Of a DNA stretch of 64,000 nt, positions 1 to 11,505 are shown piece after piece. The DNA is from Excoecaria cochinchinensis. Lineage: Eukaryota > Streptophyta > Magnoliopsida > Malpighiales > Euphorbiaceae. The position numbers and the translations under genes are program-made. Every line of letters begins with the position of its first letter. Position 1 is the first letter of the stretch. Under the pieces are notes generated by a model that saw nothing but the letters and a program-made list of their open reading frames with translations, was not told the origin of the DNA and made no database searches. The DNA lies in contig CANTUQ010000058.1 of the NCBI GenBank assembly GCA_947683425.1, positions 16,059,501 through 16,123,500 of the forward strand, read 5' to 3'.

Positions 1-1123
1 CAAGACTTTGATACCAACAGGAGCCACTCTCAGAAGCAGCAGTCCCTCCGGCTGACGAAGATGAAAGCAAATTCAACCAATACTGACAAACTGAAGGAGG
101 GTTCATGGCAGAGGCTAAATAAATAAAAAAAAAAAAGAAGAGAGAAAATATTCAATCAAGAAAACCCGCGAGGGCTGATTGATAACAGGAGTTTGATGCT
201 CTCAAGATCTATCCCGAGATTAGATGAGGTTTCATATTTTTCGAGTTAATGCCAAATAGTGATCATGTGTTATAAAATCAGATTGAAATATATGCATTTA
301 TGCAAAGATGTATTGGTATAACCAAGGCGGTTCATCTTGCACACTCAAAGTTGTCTGAGTCCGATCTAAAACCAGCACATTATTATCATCTACCCTCTAC
401 CATTCTCGCTACTCAGGCACTTCAGCCAACTCATCTTGCTACCTACTATGAAGCCAATCCTACAGCACCTTCCCAATAAAGAACCAAGCTCATACAACCA
501 ATATCTGAGACATAAGCACATGCTAATCATATCCGAAAGACCTTTCGCAACGACTTCAACTTCTCTCGCAAAAAAAAAAAGAAGGCCGTTAGAGATGAAA
601 ACCGTGACTGGCGCTCTAAGCAAAAGTTAGGCCAAAGGGCATGGTGAAAACCTGGCAACAGGCAGTCTGCCCTACAAAAAATAAAATAAATAAAAGCCGC
701 TGGATTGGGTTGGGTCCATTCCAGGCAAAAAATAAGGCACAGGGTTATGTGAAAATCCGACAAGGACGCATCTCCCGCTTAGAAAAGCTAGTGTGAAAAT
801 CCACGAGGGACGCACTACCTTTAAAGAGGACTACAGGTATCAGAAGAGAACCTCATAATCCCCAAAAGCATGAAATTCAAAAGCAATTCCAGAGGGCGCC
901 GATCCTACTGCAAATCACGACCAAATCAGATGTCGTTCCCAAAATCCACTTAGATAAATTCTTGTCCCGCATTCCTGCATACATATGCATCTCACGTGCA
1001 TGCTCACCACTTTTTCCTGCATATTTTGCTTTCTAAGTCTAGCAGAAAGAAAGAATCAAATGCCAACGCCAGCGAAAGGGCAAGCGACAACATCGATCAA
1101 AACATCAATTCAATCCAAGTCAA

Positions 1124-1996
1124 TCAACCAAAGACCTCTCAGGGGGCAACCAACCAAAGACCTCTCAGGGGGCACTCAACCAAAGACTTCTCAGGGAGCA
1201 GCAGCCAAAGACCTCTCAGGGGGCAATCAGCCAAAGACCTCTCAGGGGGCAATCAACCAAAGACTTCTCAGGGAGCAGCAGCCAAAGACCTCTCAGGGGG
1301 CAATCAGCCAAAGACCTCTCAGGGGGTAATCAGCCAAAGACCTCTCAGGGAGCATCAGCCAAAGACCTCTCAGGGGGCAATCAGCCAAAGACCTCTCAGG
1401 GGGCAATCAACCAAAGACTTCTCAAGGAGCAGCAGCCAAAGACCTCTCAGGGGGCAATCAACCAAAGACTTCTCAGGGAGCAGCAGCCAAAGACCTCTCA
1501 GGGGAAAATCAACCAAAGACTTCTCAGGGAGCATTAACCAAAGACCTCTCAGGGGGCAATCAGCCAAAGACCTCTCAGGGGGCAATCAACCAAAGACTTC
1601 TCAGGGAGCAGCAGCCAAAGACCTCTCAGGGGGAAATCAACCAAAGACTTCTCAGGGAGCATTAACCAAAGACTTCTCAGGGAGCATCAGCCAAAGACCT
1701 CTCAGGGGGCAATCAACCAAAGACTTCTCAGGGAGCAGCAGCCAAAGACCTCTCAGGGGGCAACCAACCAAAGACTTCTCAGGGAGCAGCAGCCAAAGAC
1801 CTCTCAGGGGGCAACCAACCAAAGACCTCTCAGGGGGCAATCAGCCAAAGACCTCTCAGGGGGCAGCAGCCAAAGACCTCTCAGGGGGCAATCAGCCAAA
1901 GACCTCTCAGGGGGCAATCAACCAAAGATTTCTCAGTGAGCATTAACCAAAGACTTCTCATGGAGCATCAGCCAAAGACCTCTCAGGGGGCAATCA
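1124..1996 (+). repeat. Tandem array, 25-26 bp unit (about 33 copies)
   Basis: The unit is built round CCAAAGACCTCTCAGGGGGC with a variable AATCA/AGCAG linker. Most units are 26 bp and some 25 bp; a 'cttctcagggagca' subtype alternates with the 'cctctcaggggg' subtype, giving a higher-order pattern. The array stays open in one frame for 316 codons (996-1946) only because the unit lacks stop triplets in any frame; successive units are read in different frames, so I do not treat it as a protein gene. Confidence 0.9.
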
Positions 1997-2476
1997 AAAA
2001 TCTCAAGTCCTCTGAGGAGGCAAAATCTCAAAGCCCTCTGAGGAGGCAAAACCCCAAAGCCCTCTGAGGAGGCAAAATCTCAAGTCCTCTGAGGAGGCAA
2101 AAATCTCAAAGTCCTCTGAGGAGGCAAATTCCCCAAAGTCCTCTGAGGAGGCAAAATCTCAAGTCCTCTGAGGAGGCAAAACCCCAAAGCCCTCTGAGGA
2201 GGCAAAAATCTCAAGTCCTCTGAGGAGGCAAAATTCTCCAAGTCCTCTGAGGAGACAAAATCTCAAAGCCCTCTGAGGAGGCAAATTCTCAAAGCCCTCT
2301 GAGGAGGCAAATTATCCAAGTCCTCTGAGGAGGCAAAACCTCAAAGTCCTCTGAGGAGGCAAAATCTCAAAATCTCAAAGCCCTCTGAGGAGGCAAATTC
2401 TCAAAGCCCTCTGAGGAGGCAAATTATCCAAGTCCTCTGAGGAGGCAAAACATCAAAGCCCTCTGAGGAGGCAAAA
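1997..2476 (+). repeat. Second tandem array, about 26 bp unit (about 18 copies)
   Basis: The unit is AAATCTCAAAGCCCTCTGAG followed by GAGGCA, with length varying from about 24 to 27 bp. It shares the core CCTCTGAGG/CCTCTCAGG idea with the first array, so it may be a diverged derivative of it. It adjoins the first array directly. Confidence 0.85.
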
Positions 2477-2489
2477 TGTCAAAGTCAAA

Positions 2490-2810
2490 AAACAGAAGGG
2501 TTGGCACGACGTCGGCACACGGCCTCGGCACTACCACTTCAAATCAACAGAAGGGTTGGCACGACGTCGGCACACGGCCTCGGCACTACCACTTCAAGTC
2601 AATAGAAGGGTTAGCACGACCACGGCACTACCACTTCGCAACGGTTTGTACGATGACGGCACTACCACTCTAAGGAGGGTTGGCACGACCACAGCACTAC
2701 CACTTCTAAACGGTTAACACGACCATGCCACTCAACAGAACGGCTAGCACGATGACGGTACTACCACTCCATGGAGGGTTAGCACGATCACGGCACTACC
2801 GCTTCTACAA
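2490..2810 (+). repeat. Third tandem array, about 55 bp unit decaying to shorter units
   Basis: Two nearly identical copies of a roughly 55 bp unit (core GGTTGGCACGACGTCGGCAC ... CGGCACTACCACTTC) are followed by about five degraded, shorter copies with 'ggttagcacga' and 'cggcactaccact'. It lies about 120 bp before the 3' LTR. Confidence 0.75.
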
Positions 2811-2916
2811 TCACAACAACAGCACTCAATTCAATAAGACATCTGCCTCAGGTACGTGTCTCTTCTTTTTTCTTTGAGTTTTGGCTCACTTAGGCACCCA
2901 GGCACTAAGTTTTCCA

Positions 2917-2930
2917 AAACTGGGGGCAAC
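2917..2930 (+). other. Polypurine tract of the Tat/Ogre-like element
   Basis: The purine-rich stretch AAACTGGGGGCAAC immediately precedes the TGTAGACACC start of the LTR, where plus-strand DNA priming would occur. Confidence 0.6.
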
Positions 2931-3159
2931 TGTAGACACCGGGTCCTGAGTCGGTCTAGATCAGAAATTGCCCGATGACGAAAACGATGCCCATTTCTAA
3001 AAAAACGGATAGAGTTCGGGAATTTTGGCCCTTCACGCTCACGAGAAGCAAGGATTTTCATTAGAATTTTTTTTTTTTTTTTATATATATATAATAAAAT
3101 AAAATAAAATTTTTGGGGGAGTTTTTAATTTAAAATTTGGATGTTTGCTCCACAGACGG

Positions 3160-3345
3160 CCAGCCCGTCGGTCACTCGAGGGGTGGTCTGCCCGTCGGCG
3201 ACTCGAGCGATGGGTAGCCCATCGATGACTTTCGACGAGCGGGCAGCCCGTCGGTGGCTCGACGGGCGGGTAGCCCGTCGGTGGCTCGACGGGTGGGCAG
3301 CCCATCGATGGCTCGACGAGCGGGCAGCCCGTCGGTCGATCGTGC
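3160..3345 (+). repeat. 27 bp tandem repeat inside the LTR
   Basis: About six or seven copies of a GC-rich unit with core AGCCCGTCGGTGGCTCGACG. It is missing from the related solo LTR at 15137-17554, which has a different GC-rich segment (about 15356-15450) at the equivalent place. It lies just upstream of a TATA-like 'cctataaatagg' at 3345-3356, a candidate LTR promoter. Confidence 0.75.
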
Positions 3346-3356
3346 CTATAAATAGG
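3345..3356 (+). promoter_or_regulatory. Candidate TATA box of the LTR promoter
   Basis: The sequence CCTATAAATAGG is a perfect plant-type TATA box inside the LTR, directly after the GC-rich tandem repeat. It is inferred to start the retroelement RNA. Confidence 0.5.
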
Positions 3357-3792
3357 ATTTCATTTCATTTGAAAAGGGGGAGAGAGCAAAAGATTTGGGA
3401 TTGAAAAATCTTAGGGGGGAAAAGAAAAAAAGAGCTCTCTCTAAAAAAGATCCGATTTTTCTTCTAAAAATTCCTTTTTTCATCTTTTCAAGAGCAAAAT
3501 ATTAAAAATTTGCGTTTTTGATATTTTGCCTTCTCGTGAAGCGTGTGGGGCCGAAGCATTCGAACATCCGGCCTAAAGTCAGTCAAATCTGAGGGTAAAC
3601 ATTCTAGACTCGATCTCTTGATTTAATTTTGTTTTCAACATTTTTGCTGACATTTAAATTAGTAAACATGTAGATCTATATATTTGTTGTTGATTTATTT
3701 TAGATGTAGATCTAACCTTTAATATTGTTCTTAGATGTAGATCTAACTTTTAATGTTGTTATTTGTTCCCATTTTCTTTTAATTGTTCATCC

Positions 3793-3860
<68 letters not shown>
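3793..3860 (+). repeat. (TTA)n microsatellite in the LTR
   Basis: About 22 units of TTA/ATT. The related solo LTR carries a similar trinucleotide run at about 16290-16355, so the tract is a family feature. It produces a spurious poly-tyrosine open frame. Confidence 0.9.
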
Positions 3861-4974
3861 TACCTATTTACTTATTTTTTGTTATTATCATCATTATATA
3901 TGTCGTTAGTATATTGTTATTAGTATTATTTATTGTTACTATCATCGTTTATCGTTATTATTATCATTATTATTGTTATTATTATTTTTGTTGTTGTTGT
4001 TATTGTTATTATTATTACTTTAAGTTTTAAATAGTTATCTATTAATTTGTTAATTTATTTTAATATGTCATTTAATGTATTTATCACATGATATGCATGC
4101 TTCATTTAATTATTGCATTGTTATAAATGTCTAATTGATTTTCTTGTTTCGATTACTAACATTAAGTTTATTTGCGCTTGTTGTCGGTGTCAAATACTTG
4201 TGTTCCCCTGTTTGAGCACCCGTACGAATGAAGGAGGAGATCCAAGGAGTTGTTATTTCATTATAATTGTTATCTTTTCCTTTATTTGTTTTATTAAGTT
4301 ATTTGGCATGTAATAATTAATTAAACCATTTATTTTTATGCACGCTTAATCAAAAATCACACAAAAAAATATTTCTATAAATAAAATTGGATTTCCTAAT
4401 AAAATGGGACCAATGTCCTAATTGTCCATCCAAAATAAATTATCACTTCAAAATGAATTTTTAATTATGCATGAGAGGACCAATGTCTTCAACATCAATA
4501 AATACCCCGTTTTATGTATGATTTATATTTCATTTACAATGGGGGTTGTATTCCGTCCCTAGTTTTATTGTAATTTATTTTTATCTTTATTTTTTTATCG
4601 TTTTATATGTGATTGATATGCGCTTTAATAAACTGCATTAATTGTGTGAGATGAAAAATAAAATTTTATAATTTAAAAACTCATTTATAATTAACCAAGA
4701 CACCAATAAGTGTGAAGTTCCGGACACCATCTCTGGTTTAGACCAACAGAGGTTTTTCCCAGTTTCTTGTAAACTGGGTGGCGACTCCAAATACCTCAAA
4801 AGTGCCTAAAGGTGTTATGGCGATGGATGGTCCTTTTCAATGTTCTATTGTGAAAGGAGGTGCCGAAAATATCTCATAACACCTAAGATCGGAAAAGACG
4901 CGAACCCATCCCTCGAATCCTAAAAGCGGATTCCCGAAGAGGGCCTTGCTGGTTCCGGCGCGCGTCACACCAGA

Positions 4975-6437
4975 GACCCATCCTCGCTGGTATCTACCAC
5001 CAGCCACATCATAATAAATCTGATTCGCATAAACATTATCGAAATTCTGTGAGCGTTGCTGAATTATCTCTTGCACTTTTTCCTGTCGTAAAATAAATAT
5101 TTTATATTAATCAACGATTAATAATAACTAATATTAAATATTTGTAAATTTTAATAATTTTGACATACGTGTAATTGCCTAGATTGAGAATTGACGAATG
5201 TTTGACCATCATGATTTTTGATTTGGGTGTGTAAAAAGACCTCACCTAGCGTAGGCGGTCTACCCATCGAGGCTTCCTGCAAATAAATAAAGAATTATAG
5301 TTGAAATATAATTTATTGAGTATTCGTACAAATTTTTCCTAAAATTTCGGTAGAGTTTCCCCTATATTTTAACCAAACCTCCTGTACACAGAGACAAAAA
5401 AAACACTTCAAATTTATTGTTATACTTGCATCCAACATTCAACAACAATACAAACTCCTCACACAATTAACATTCCCATCCTCCTCTATTGTAATGAGAT
5501 AAATCTTAAACGACAATAACATGAATTACAGTAATAACAGGAATATTTTGTAATACTTACAAGTCTATCTGCATGTTTCTGATGGGACATTGATCCTCCA
5601 GTATGCAAGCATGAGCTGACTCCCTCAGGTCCTCCCCGTCTATTATTAGAATTTCGCTCTAAAATGGAAAGGGCCTCGGGCGTCGTCCAATACTATTCCC
5701 AGTGTGCCCATATATCTTCGGTTATATAACGAGATCGTACACCATCAGTGTGTAACCTGCACACTAAGTCTCTGTAACGTGCTTGATCACGACTCTCCCA
5801 TGCAGGATACATGATGCCTTCAAACTCCGTGTCCCAGTAAAATTGTTTCTTATAAGAATGAACAAAAAACAAAATGTAAGTAAGTGTAAATTATAATTTG
5901 TTATATAATAAATGTTATCATAATTCATTACCTTGAATTCTTCAAAATAAAAATTCTTTATTTCTTATGACACCTTCTTCTAGACATATCTATCATAATC
6001 TATTCTGTTCTTGAACGTCGTTGTCATTGTGCGTGAGCACTTTCCTGAATGATTCAAACTAATATACAACAATATTAATAAGGTCAATAAAAGTAACAAC
6101 TATCATTAAAATCAATATAAAGTGGAATATTAATCACTTACTCCCCAGCTGTAATAGTGATATAGATTCTTCCATCAACTCTAACTGAGCCAGGCATAGA
6201 CTGTTCCGCTGGTTCTGTTCCTGATACCTGAGATGGCATAGCTTCAGTGTTGGCCATAGGAGTAGATTTAGTAGAAGGAGTGGTAGATGGGGTAGCAGTA
6301 GGGATGGTCGGTGATGCGTCAGCCTGAGTGCTAGCATTGAACCCAGGCGATGGGGTTGATCCATCACCAATACTGTCGCCTCCATCATGCACCCTGAGCC
6401 ATGGAGGAATCATATTACTCTTTTTTCGCTTAAACAT
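4975..6437 (-). pseudogene. CACTA-1 Transposase_24 / TNPA-like protein remnant, multi-exon with stops
   Basis: Minus-strand exons with plausible splice sites can be traced. Exon 6437 to about 6144 starts MFKRKKSNMIPPWLRVHDGG and is rich in Ser/Thr/Pro. Exon 6058-5932 has in-frame stops. Exon 5848-5561 carries 'PEALSILERNSNNRRGGPEG' and 'HTGGS', with a stop in the W-E-Y-W stretch. Exon 5276-5169 reads 'MGRPPTLGEVFLHT' then 'HDGQTFV'. A last exon runs from about 5088 until the retrotransposon cuts it. The NR-GG-HTGGS-GR-PT-EVF-HT-FV order is typical of the plant Transposase_24 (Ptta/En/Spm) family, DNA-binding accessory proteins of CACTA elements. Internal stops and truncation make it non-functional. 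Confidence 0.7.
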
Positions 6438-6563
6438 TTTTTGAACCTAACATTATGAAAAAATTGCATATTGTCAGATAATAGAAAATTATCACAGTAT
6501 AATAAACATATCAAATAAAAAAAATAAGTTAGTGCAATATTAATTGTTCTCACATTATACAAA

Positions 6564-6866
6564 TTATTCGCTATCATCACTGAGCTGTAAATCGTAATCA
6601 CAATCATCCTCATTTTTTGATGAACAAGAATCAAATTTAGGCTCGTCATCGGATCTATCGCCAACCAAAGTTTCCTCATCATCCTCACAAGAAATGTCAA
6701 CATATTCATTGTCTGCATAGTTTAACATTTCATTATTGTTATAATTCAGAGTTTCATTTATTTCATGAACTTCCGGTTGTTTCTCTTGAAATGTATCGTT
6801 ATTTTCAGAGTGTTCACTTTGTCCGGTGGCCAAATTGTTCACGTTCTTGTTACAATTAATTTCCAT
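6564..6866 (-). pseudogene. Acidic, Asn-rich open frame in CACTA-1 (possible upstream exon)
   Basis: A 100-codon open frame starting MEINCNKNVNNLATGQ and ending in an Asp/Glu-rich tail lies just upstream of, and in the same orientation as, the TNPA-like remnant. Highly acidic segments occur in proteins of CACTA elements, but no domain is recognisable. It could be an upstream exon, a separate small protein or a chance frame. Confidence 0.35.
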
Positions 6867-7439
6867 GGACGGAAAATTGATAATTAATGCTGCAATTTGA
6901 TATGTTACTAGTTTAATAAGTTATCTTTCATGCAAACTGTTTCTCTTTTTCTCATCAAAACATTAATTGCTTGAACCAAGTTGCTAACTTTTGAAGTAAG
7001 CTAGATTTATATATATATAATTTCATTTCAAATGGTATATGTCATAAATAATAATTAAATAATTAAATGGAATCTTAAAATTATATATATCTATTGTTTA
7101 TTTATTGATATATTATACACCAAAATACAGTGGACTTCTATTTTACTATGTTAGAAGACTTTAATACAATATATATTTCTTATCCAAATATTGACATACA
7201 CACACACACTTCAATTATATGAAATTGATGTCATTGTTAGTTGATTATTGAGTCCACTACTTGCTAAATGTGGTCGTTAATGGATTCCTCGTGTTTCTAA
7301 AATTAACAGTATTACATTCAACATAAGAATTAATTCATTAATTGGACATTAATTAATCATTGCTCGCATCTAAACTTCATTTATTAGGATCGAACCTTCT
7401 TTTTGTCAACAAATTAAAGCTTCATAGATTATTATGAGT

Positions 7440-7829
7440 TTATTAATTTAAATAATATTATTAATTTTATTATTAGTATTCTTCATATTATTATTATTCA
7501 ATATGTTATTATTATTAAATTAAAATAAGTACAAGTTATTGTTGTTATTATTATTAATTATTATTATTATTATTATTATTATTTTCTAATAATACTAACA
7601 ATAATAAATTTGTCATCTCATTATTTAACAATAATCTAACTAATACTAATAAGATTAATAATAATATATTTTACAAAAAATTTTCATAGTATTATTTAAC
7701 AATAATGAAATGTGTAATTAATATAAATAAATAATAATAATTCTAACAACAATAACAATAACATTAATAAATAATTTAGATTTTTATTTAACAATATTAG
7801 CATTTTAAATAATAATATTAATTAACACA

Positions 7830-7880
<51 letters not shown>

Positions 7881-8029
7881 AATTAACAATATTAATTATT
7901 ATTAAATATTAATTATTAATTAATAATATTTATGTTTAATTAACATAAATAAATAAATATTAATAATAATAATAATAATAATGAACAATATTAATTATTA
8001 ATTAACAAAATTTTTGTTTAATTAACATA

Positions 8030-8065
<36 letters not shown>

Positions 8066-8075
8066 TATTAATTAA
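7440..8075. repeat. (AAT)n/(TTA)n-rich stretch
   Basis: Mostly A, T and trinucleotide runs, with the purest (ATA)n at about 7830-7878, 7963-7981 and 8033-8062. It is interpreted as intronic or intergenic filler of CACTA-1; no coding signal is seen. Confidence 0.7.
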
Positions 8076-8083
8076 ATAATAAA

Positions 8084-8455
8084 TTACAAAATAAAAAAAA
8101 AAAACAAACATTGCTTACCTGACGCCAGCGGAGGAAGAGAGAAGGCACCGGACTCGCCTGAGCTGTATGGACGTCCACCACGCCGGAGCAGCAACAGCCC
8201 ACGCCGGAAGAAAGAAGGCCACGCGCGGAGGAGGCCGAAGGAGGAAAAGAGAAGCGGGAAAAGGAAGGGGAGAGGGAGGAGGAGGCCGGCGGCGGGTGAG
8301 GGGGCCCGGATCGGCGCCGGAGGGGAGGGAGATGGTCGGATCTGGGCCGGTGGAGTCACACCGGAGGTGCGGCAACGTTGGGTAGCAGGGCAGAGAAGGG
8401 GGAAACAGGAGGGAGGGGAGAGGGAGGAGGGAGGGGGAGGAGAGAGAAAATGATT
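8084..8455 (-). other. GC-rich leader region of CACTA-1
   Basis: This island of high GC sits between the subterminal repeats and the AT-rich body, in the otherwise AT-rich element. It opens several frames in both strands that overlap each other (rich in Pro/Arg/Gly), a composition effect. Equivalent islands occur at the same relative place in CACTA-2, -3 and -4, so it is inferred to be the promoter/5' leader segment. Confidence 0.5.
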
Positions 8456-8460
8456 ATATA

Positions 8461-8970
8461 TAGGAAAATTTTAACGACGGATATTTAAATCCGCCGCTAA
8501 ATTAAAAAAAAAAACAATTTTTTAGCGACGGAATACAAAATTCCGTCGCTATTTTTAGCGACGGAATACAAAATTCCGTCGCTAAATTAAAAAAAAAAAG
8601 AAATTAAATTTTTTTTCGCGATGAAAATTTAAATCCGTCGCTACTTACATTTCCGTTGCCATCTTTAGTGACGGGAGTTTTATTCCGTCACTAAATTAAA
8701 TTTAATAATTTTTACATTATTTTACTGACAGAATAAATAAATAGCGACGGATTTTTTAAAACGTCGCTAATTTCGGTCGGTAATTGTGGAGGAAATTCTT
8801 GGCGCCATTTTTAGCGACGGGTTATAATAATCGTCACTATATAGCGACGGAAAATAAATTCGATCTCCAAATAGCGACGAAAATTAAATTTCGTCGCCAA
8901 ATAGCGACGAAAAACATGTATGCACTCCATTGTTAAAATTTCGTCGCTAATTTGGGATTTTCTTGTAGTG
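8461..8970 (-). repeat. CACTA-1 subterminal repeat zone and terminal inverted repeat
   Basis: Repeated words TAGCGACGGA and its complement TCCGTCGCTA occur in both orientations at about 10-50 bp spacing, ending in the terminus TTTTCTTGTAGTG at 8958-8970. In known CACTA elements such subterminal motifs bind the TNPA-type protein. Confidence 0.85.
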
Positions 8971-9792
8971 GCAGTTTCTAAAGGTGTCAACAGACCGGAC
9001 CGTGTTGGATGGGCCTTTGGGCTCTGCTACTGGTCTTGCTCTTAGGCTAGGGTCTCTTTCTTGAAAGAGATCTTAGCCCAAAAGTTTAGAGAGGAGTTTT
9101 CCGTTCGGAATCCCTAAGTATCAGAATTCCTAGATCGTGGTTTGCTGTCCGAAAAGGACTTCTAGAAAATGGATAAATCGTAAAAGATTAGAATATAATG
9201 GGGCTAGATTGAAGTACTGAGCAAACCGATCAGATCAACAAGAATGTAAGCTACAATAAGATAAGCTCGGTCGTACCAGGCGTGAGTACTTTGAAACTCA
9301 AGTTAGTAAGGCTTAGAGAGAGAATGTAAAGAGAGTGTGTCTCAAAAATTTTAATAACTGATTCTATAATGCCTTGGACTATTTATAGTGAATGTTATAA
9401 GCTACTTTAGTACCAGGAGTGCGTCTACTCAGGTATCAGAGCGAGTGATTGAAGATGTGACAGGGAGCAGGTAAGATGTGTGGATCTCTGACATTTATCA
9501 GTGGATTCTAATAAGGGATATGTCCTGTCAATGCGATTGAACATATTGCGCCAGTAGATCTTTAGATGGCTACTTGTCACATGCTGGGCTTAGGCCAGCT
9601 GACTCTTAGCTAATAGTGGGCCTTGGGCTGAGAATGGATCCCAGTTAATAAAAGTATCATCTAGAAACTACAAATTCTGTAAAATTAACATATCTTACTT
9701 GATTTAACATTTGATGCTAAGTGTTCACAATCATATTTAAGTAGAGTCCTTTATGTATTTGATTTTACCGGCTAAATAAACTAAACTAGATA

Positions 9793-9827
<35 letters not shown>

Positions 9828-10543
9828 CTACTATAGAATATATATATAGGACGGTCTAGGAGTTAGTAGAAAGGAATCTCTTGGATTTAAATGATTGAAA
9901 CCAAGTTGCTAATATATTATCAATCACTAAGAGATTTTTGGTCTTTATAGTTTATGAAAAAATTTGTTTAGATGGAATTTATGATTTCTTTCATAAATTA
10001 AATCAATAATGAAGTTCCATAGGTGGATGGTAAAATCTGCTTCACTATGTTCAACTAACTTATCCAAAATGCTATTTTATTATTAATATAATTTTTCATA
10101 AATTCAATCTAAGTGTTTAGCTTATTTAAATAGTCTTTTTTCTTGGCCCACTAATTATAAGTATCTATGTTTATCCTCTAATAATATATTTGATATCCTT
10201 CGTTTACAATTAAAATGTTCAATTTTATTGTTTTATCGAAATTAAAAAAACTCATTAATTGTCCTATTATTTTACTAATTTGCTCTTTTAAAGAAAAACA
10301 ATTTAATGTTTACCCTATTGTAGGGGCATAATTGATTATAAAATGTCTGAATATAGTCTATTTTAGGAAAAAAGGAGTTATGTCTAGAAAAATAAGATTA
10401 CATACCATTAAATTTAATTAGTTCCATCTGCATTGGATCATTATGTTTGATTCTATTTGTACAAATAGAAGTACGGGTCCATATTAGGATAGAGTGAGTA
10501 CCAAAAAAGAACTATATGAATTTCTAATTAAAAAAGAAATCCG

Positions 10544-10588
<45 letters not shown>

Positions 10589-10639
10589 ACAAAGTCAAAA
10601 CGCATATCGATCTAATCCAGCCAACAGACTTCCCATATA
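8971..10639. other. Spacer without recognisable genes
   Basis: About 1.7 kb of unclassified sequence. It has (AT)n tracts at about 9797-9823 and 10548-10580. I see no open frame with a recognisable domain and no element ends. Confidence 0.5.
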
Positions 10640-10960
10640 GCAAAAAAAAAAGATCATGAGCTGAGACTTCTAAAGATAAAATAGTAAGCAAGAAAGCTGG
10701 ACAACAATTCCAATAGTGAGGACGAGCATATAAAGAAGCTACCTTAGCTAGGATTAGTTTGTCTTCGAGTCTGAGAGAATGCAATATCTGCAATATTCTC
10801 ACAAATCAACTGGCAATCGTAAATAATAGAGCCAATATCGGACCAATTATCATCACTAGAGTAAGACCCAAAAGCACTTGAAAAATGGCCCCCATGAGAC
10901 CCCAAAAACTGCCAAGTGGGAGCAACACGTTTTACCATTATCCCCATTTGTTGCAGGCCC
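10640..10960 (-). pseudogene. Decayed RNase H-like (RVT_3) fragment
   Basis: Read on the minus strand, the order 'IGSIIYDCQLICENIADIAF' then 'SQTRRQTN', followed after a frameshift by 'LAKVASLYARPHYWNCCPAF', resembles the C-terminal half of the plant RVT_3 RNase H-like domain found in non-LTR retrotransposons and derived host genes. The usual catalytic and His-Leu-Ala tail is broken by stops and a frameshift. Only the C-terminal part is present; assignment is by pattern and approximate. Confidence 0.45.
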
Positions 10961-11243
10961 AATCAGCCCATCAATCTTAATATTTAATATTTTTCTTTTT
11001 CTTTTTCTTAGAAAAAGTTTAAATAAACAGTTAAAAGTCAAATAACTTGTAGATTTAGAGTGAATTGGGGAAAAATTTTGTTTTCGATTTTTTAATTTTT
11101 TTTTTAAAAAATAAAATCAAAACGCGTTCGGTAGACTTTTTTCTGTTTCAGCTTTTGTGAAAATTTAAAAAAATGATTTTCACATAAAAAAACAGAAAAT
11201 AAAAATTTTCAAAATATTGTTTTCAGAATTTTTCTATTTTATC

Positions 11244-11430
11244 TTTATTATCACCACCACTATCGCCACCACCACCATCGCTATCACAGCCACTATCGCA
11301 GTCGTTGTCTCTACTACCACCACGCCGCTGCAGCCATCGCCGCCATCGCAGTCGCCTCCATCACCACCATATCGCAGCCGCCTCCACCACCATATCGTTG
11401 CCGCCACCGCCGTAGCCACCACCATAACCA
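11244..11430 (+). repeat. Degenerate ACC / TCGCC / CATCG simple-sequence region
   Basis: Triplet-like runs (caccaccac, gccgcc, catcaccacc) give Thr/Pro-rich and Val-rich open frames on both strands at once. It is treated as low-complexity DNA, not a gene. Confidence 0.7.
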
Positions 11431-11505
11431 CAATTTATAGCTTAAATTTTAGTCAAACAGTTCAATTGAAACTTTGTCGTTTAATTTCTATCAGGCAGAT
11501 TTAAA

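Larger units (their letters stand above)
1..2930 (+). mobile_element. 3' non-coding region of a Tat/Ogre-like Ty3/gypsy retrotransposon (left part outside window)
   Basis: This stretch runs without a break into a purine-rich tract and the 3' LTR at 2931. It has no retroviral domains, but it carries three consecutive tandem arrays (from about 1124, 1997 and 2490). A long non-coding region full of tandem repeats between pol and the 3' LTR is a known property of Tat/Ogre-lineage plant gypsy elements, so that assignment is by architecture, not by protein. Bases 1-1120 are non-repetitive and contain short phrases such as 'gtgaaaacc' and 'gtgaaaatcc' repeated with spacing (641, 750, 793). The short open frames here carry no recognisable domain. 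Coding regions and the 5' LTR must lie to the left of the window. Confidence 0.65.
2931..4969 (+). repeat. 3' LTR of the Tat/Ogre-like retrotransposon
   Basis: The LTR begins TGTAGACACCGGGTCCTGAG and ends GCGCGTCACA (TG...CA). The same start, end and several internal blocks recur in order at 15137-17554, for example the 'cattctagactcgatctct' block, the 'gggaccaatgtccta' block and the 'aataccccgttttat' block. This defines a roughly 2-2.4 kb LTR. The right flank CCAGA (4970-4974) would be the target duplication; its partner is outside the window. The element sits inside an exon of the CACTA-1 gene remnant. Confidence 0.8.
4970..8970 (-). mobile_element. CACTA-1: En/Spm-type DNA transposon, minus strand, truncated at the left by the retrotransposon insertion
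   Basis: The right end, read on the minus strand, is CACTACAAGAAAATCCCAAA, the canonical CACTA terminus. It is followed inward by dozens of inverted 'TAGCGACGGA...TCCGTCGCTA' subterminal motifs (about 8461-8960), then a GC-rich leader (8084-8455) and then remnants of a minus-strand gene. The other terminus is not seen: the Tat/Ogre-like LTR ends at 4969, in the middle of the element. The flank after the terminus is GCA (8971-8973), the expected 3-bp target duplication, which cannot be matched. Confidence 0.85.

Noticed and set aside
996..1946. A 316-codon open frame rich in Gln, Ser, Gly and Lys repeats
   Set aside because: It is a translation of a 25-26 bp tandem array with no stops in any frame. 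Successive units are read in rotating frames, so no conserved peptide repeat is under selection.
1124..1996. CRISPR-like regular repeats
   Set aside because: Units are contiguous with no unique spacers, and the sequence is a plant nuclear retrotransposon.
3725..4030. Poly-tyrosine open frame of about 100 codons
   Set aside because: Caused by the (TTA)n microsatellite in the LTR.
11217..11504. Thr/Pro-rich open frame and its Val-rich antisense partner
   Set aside because: Both come from one ACC/GCC-type low-complexity stretch; no domain and no splice or promoter support.
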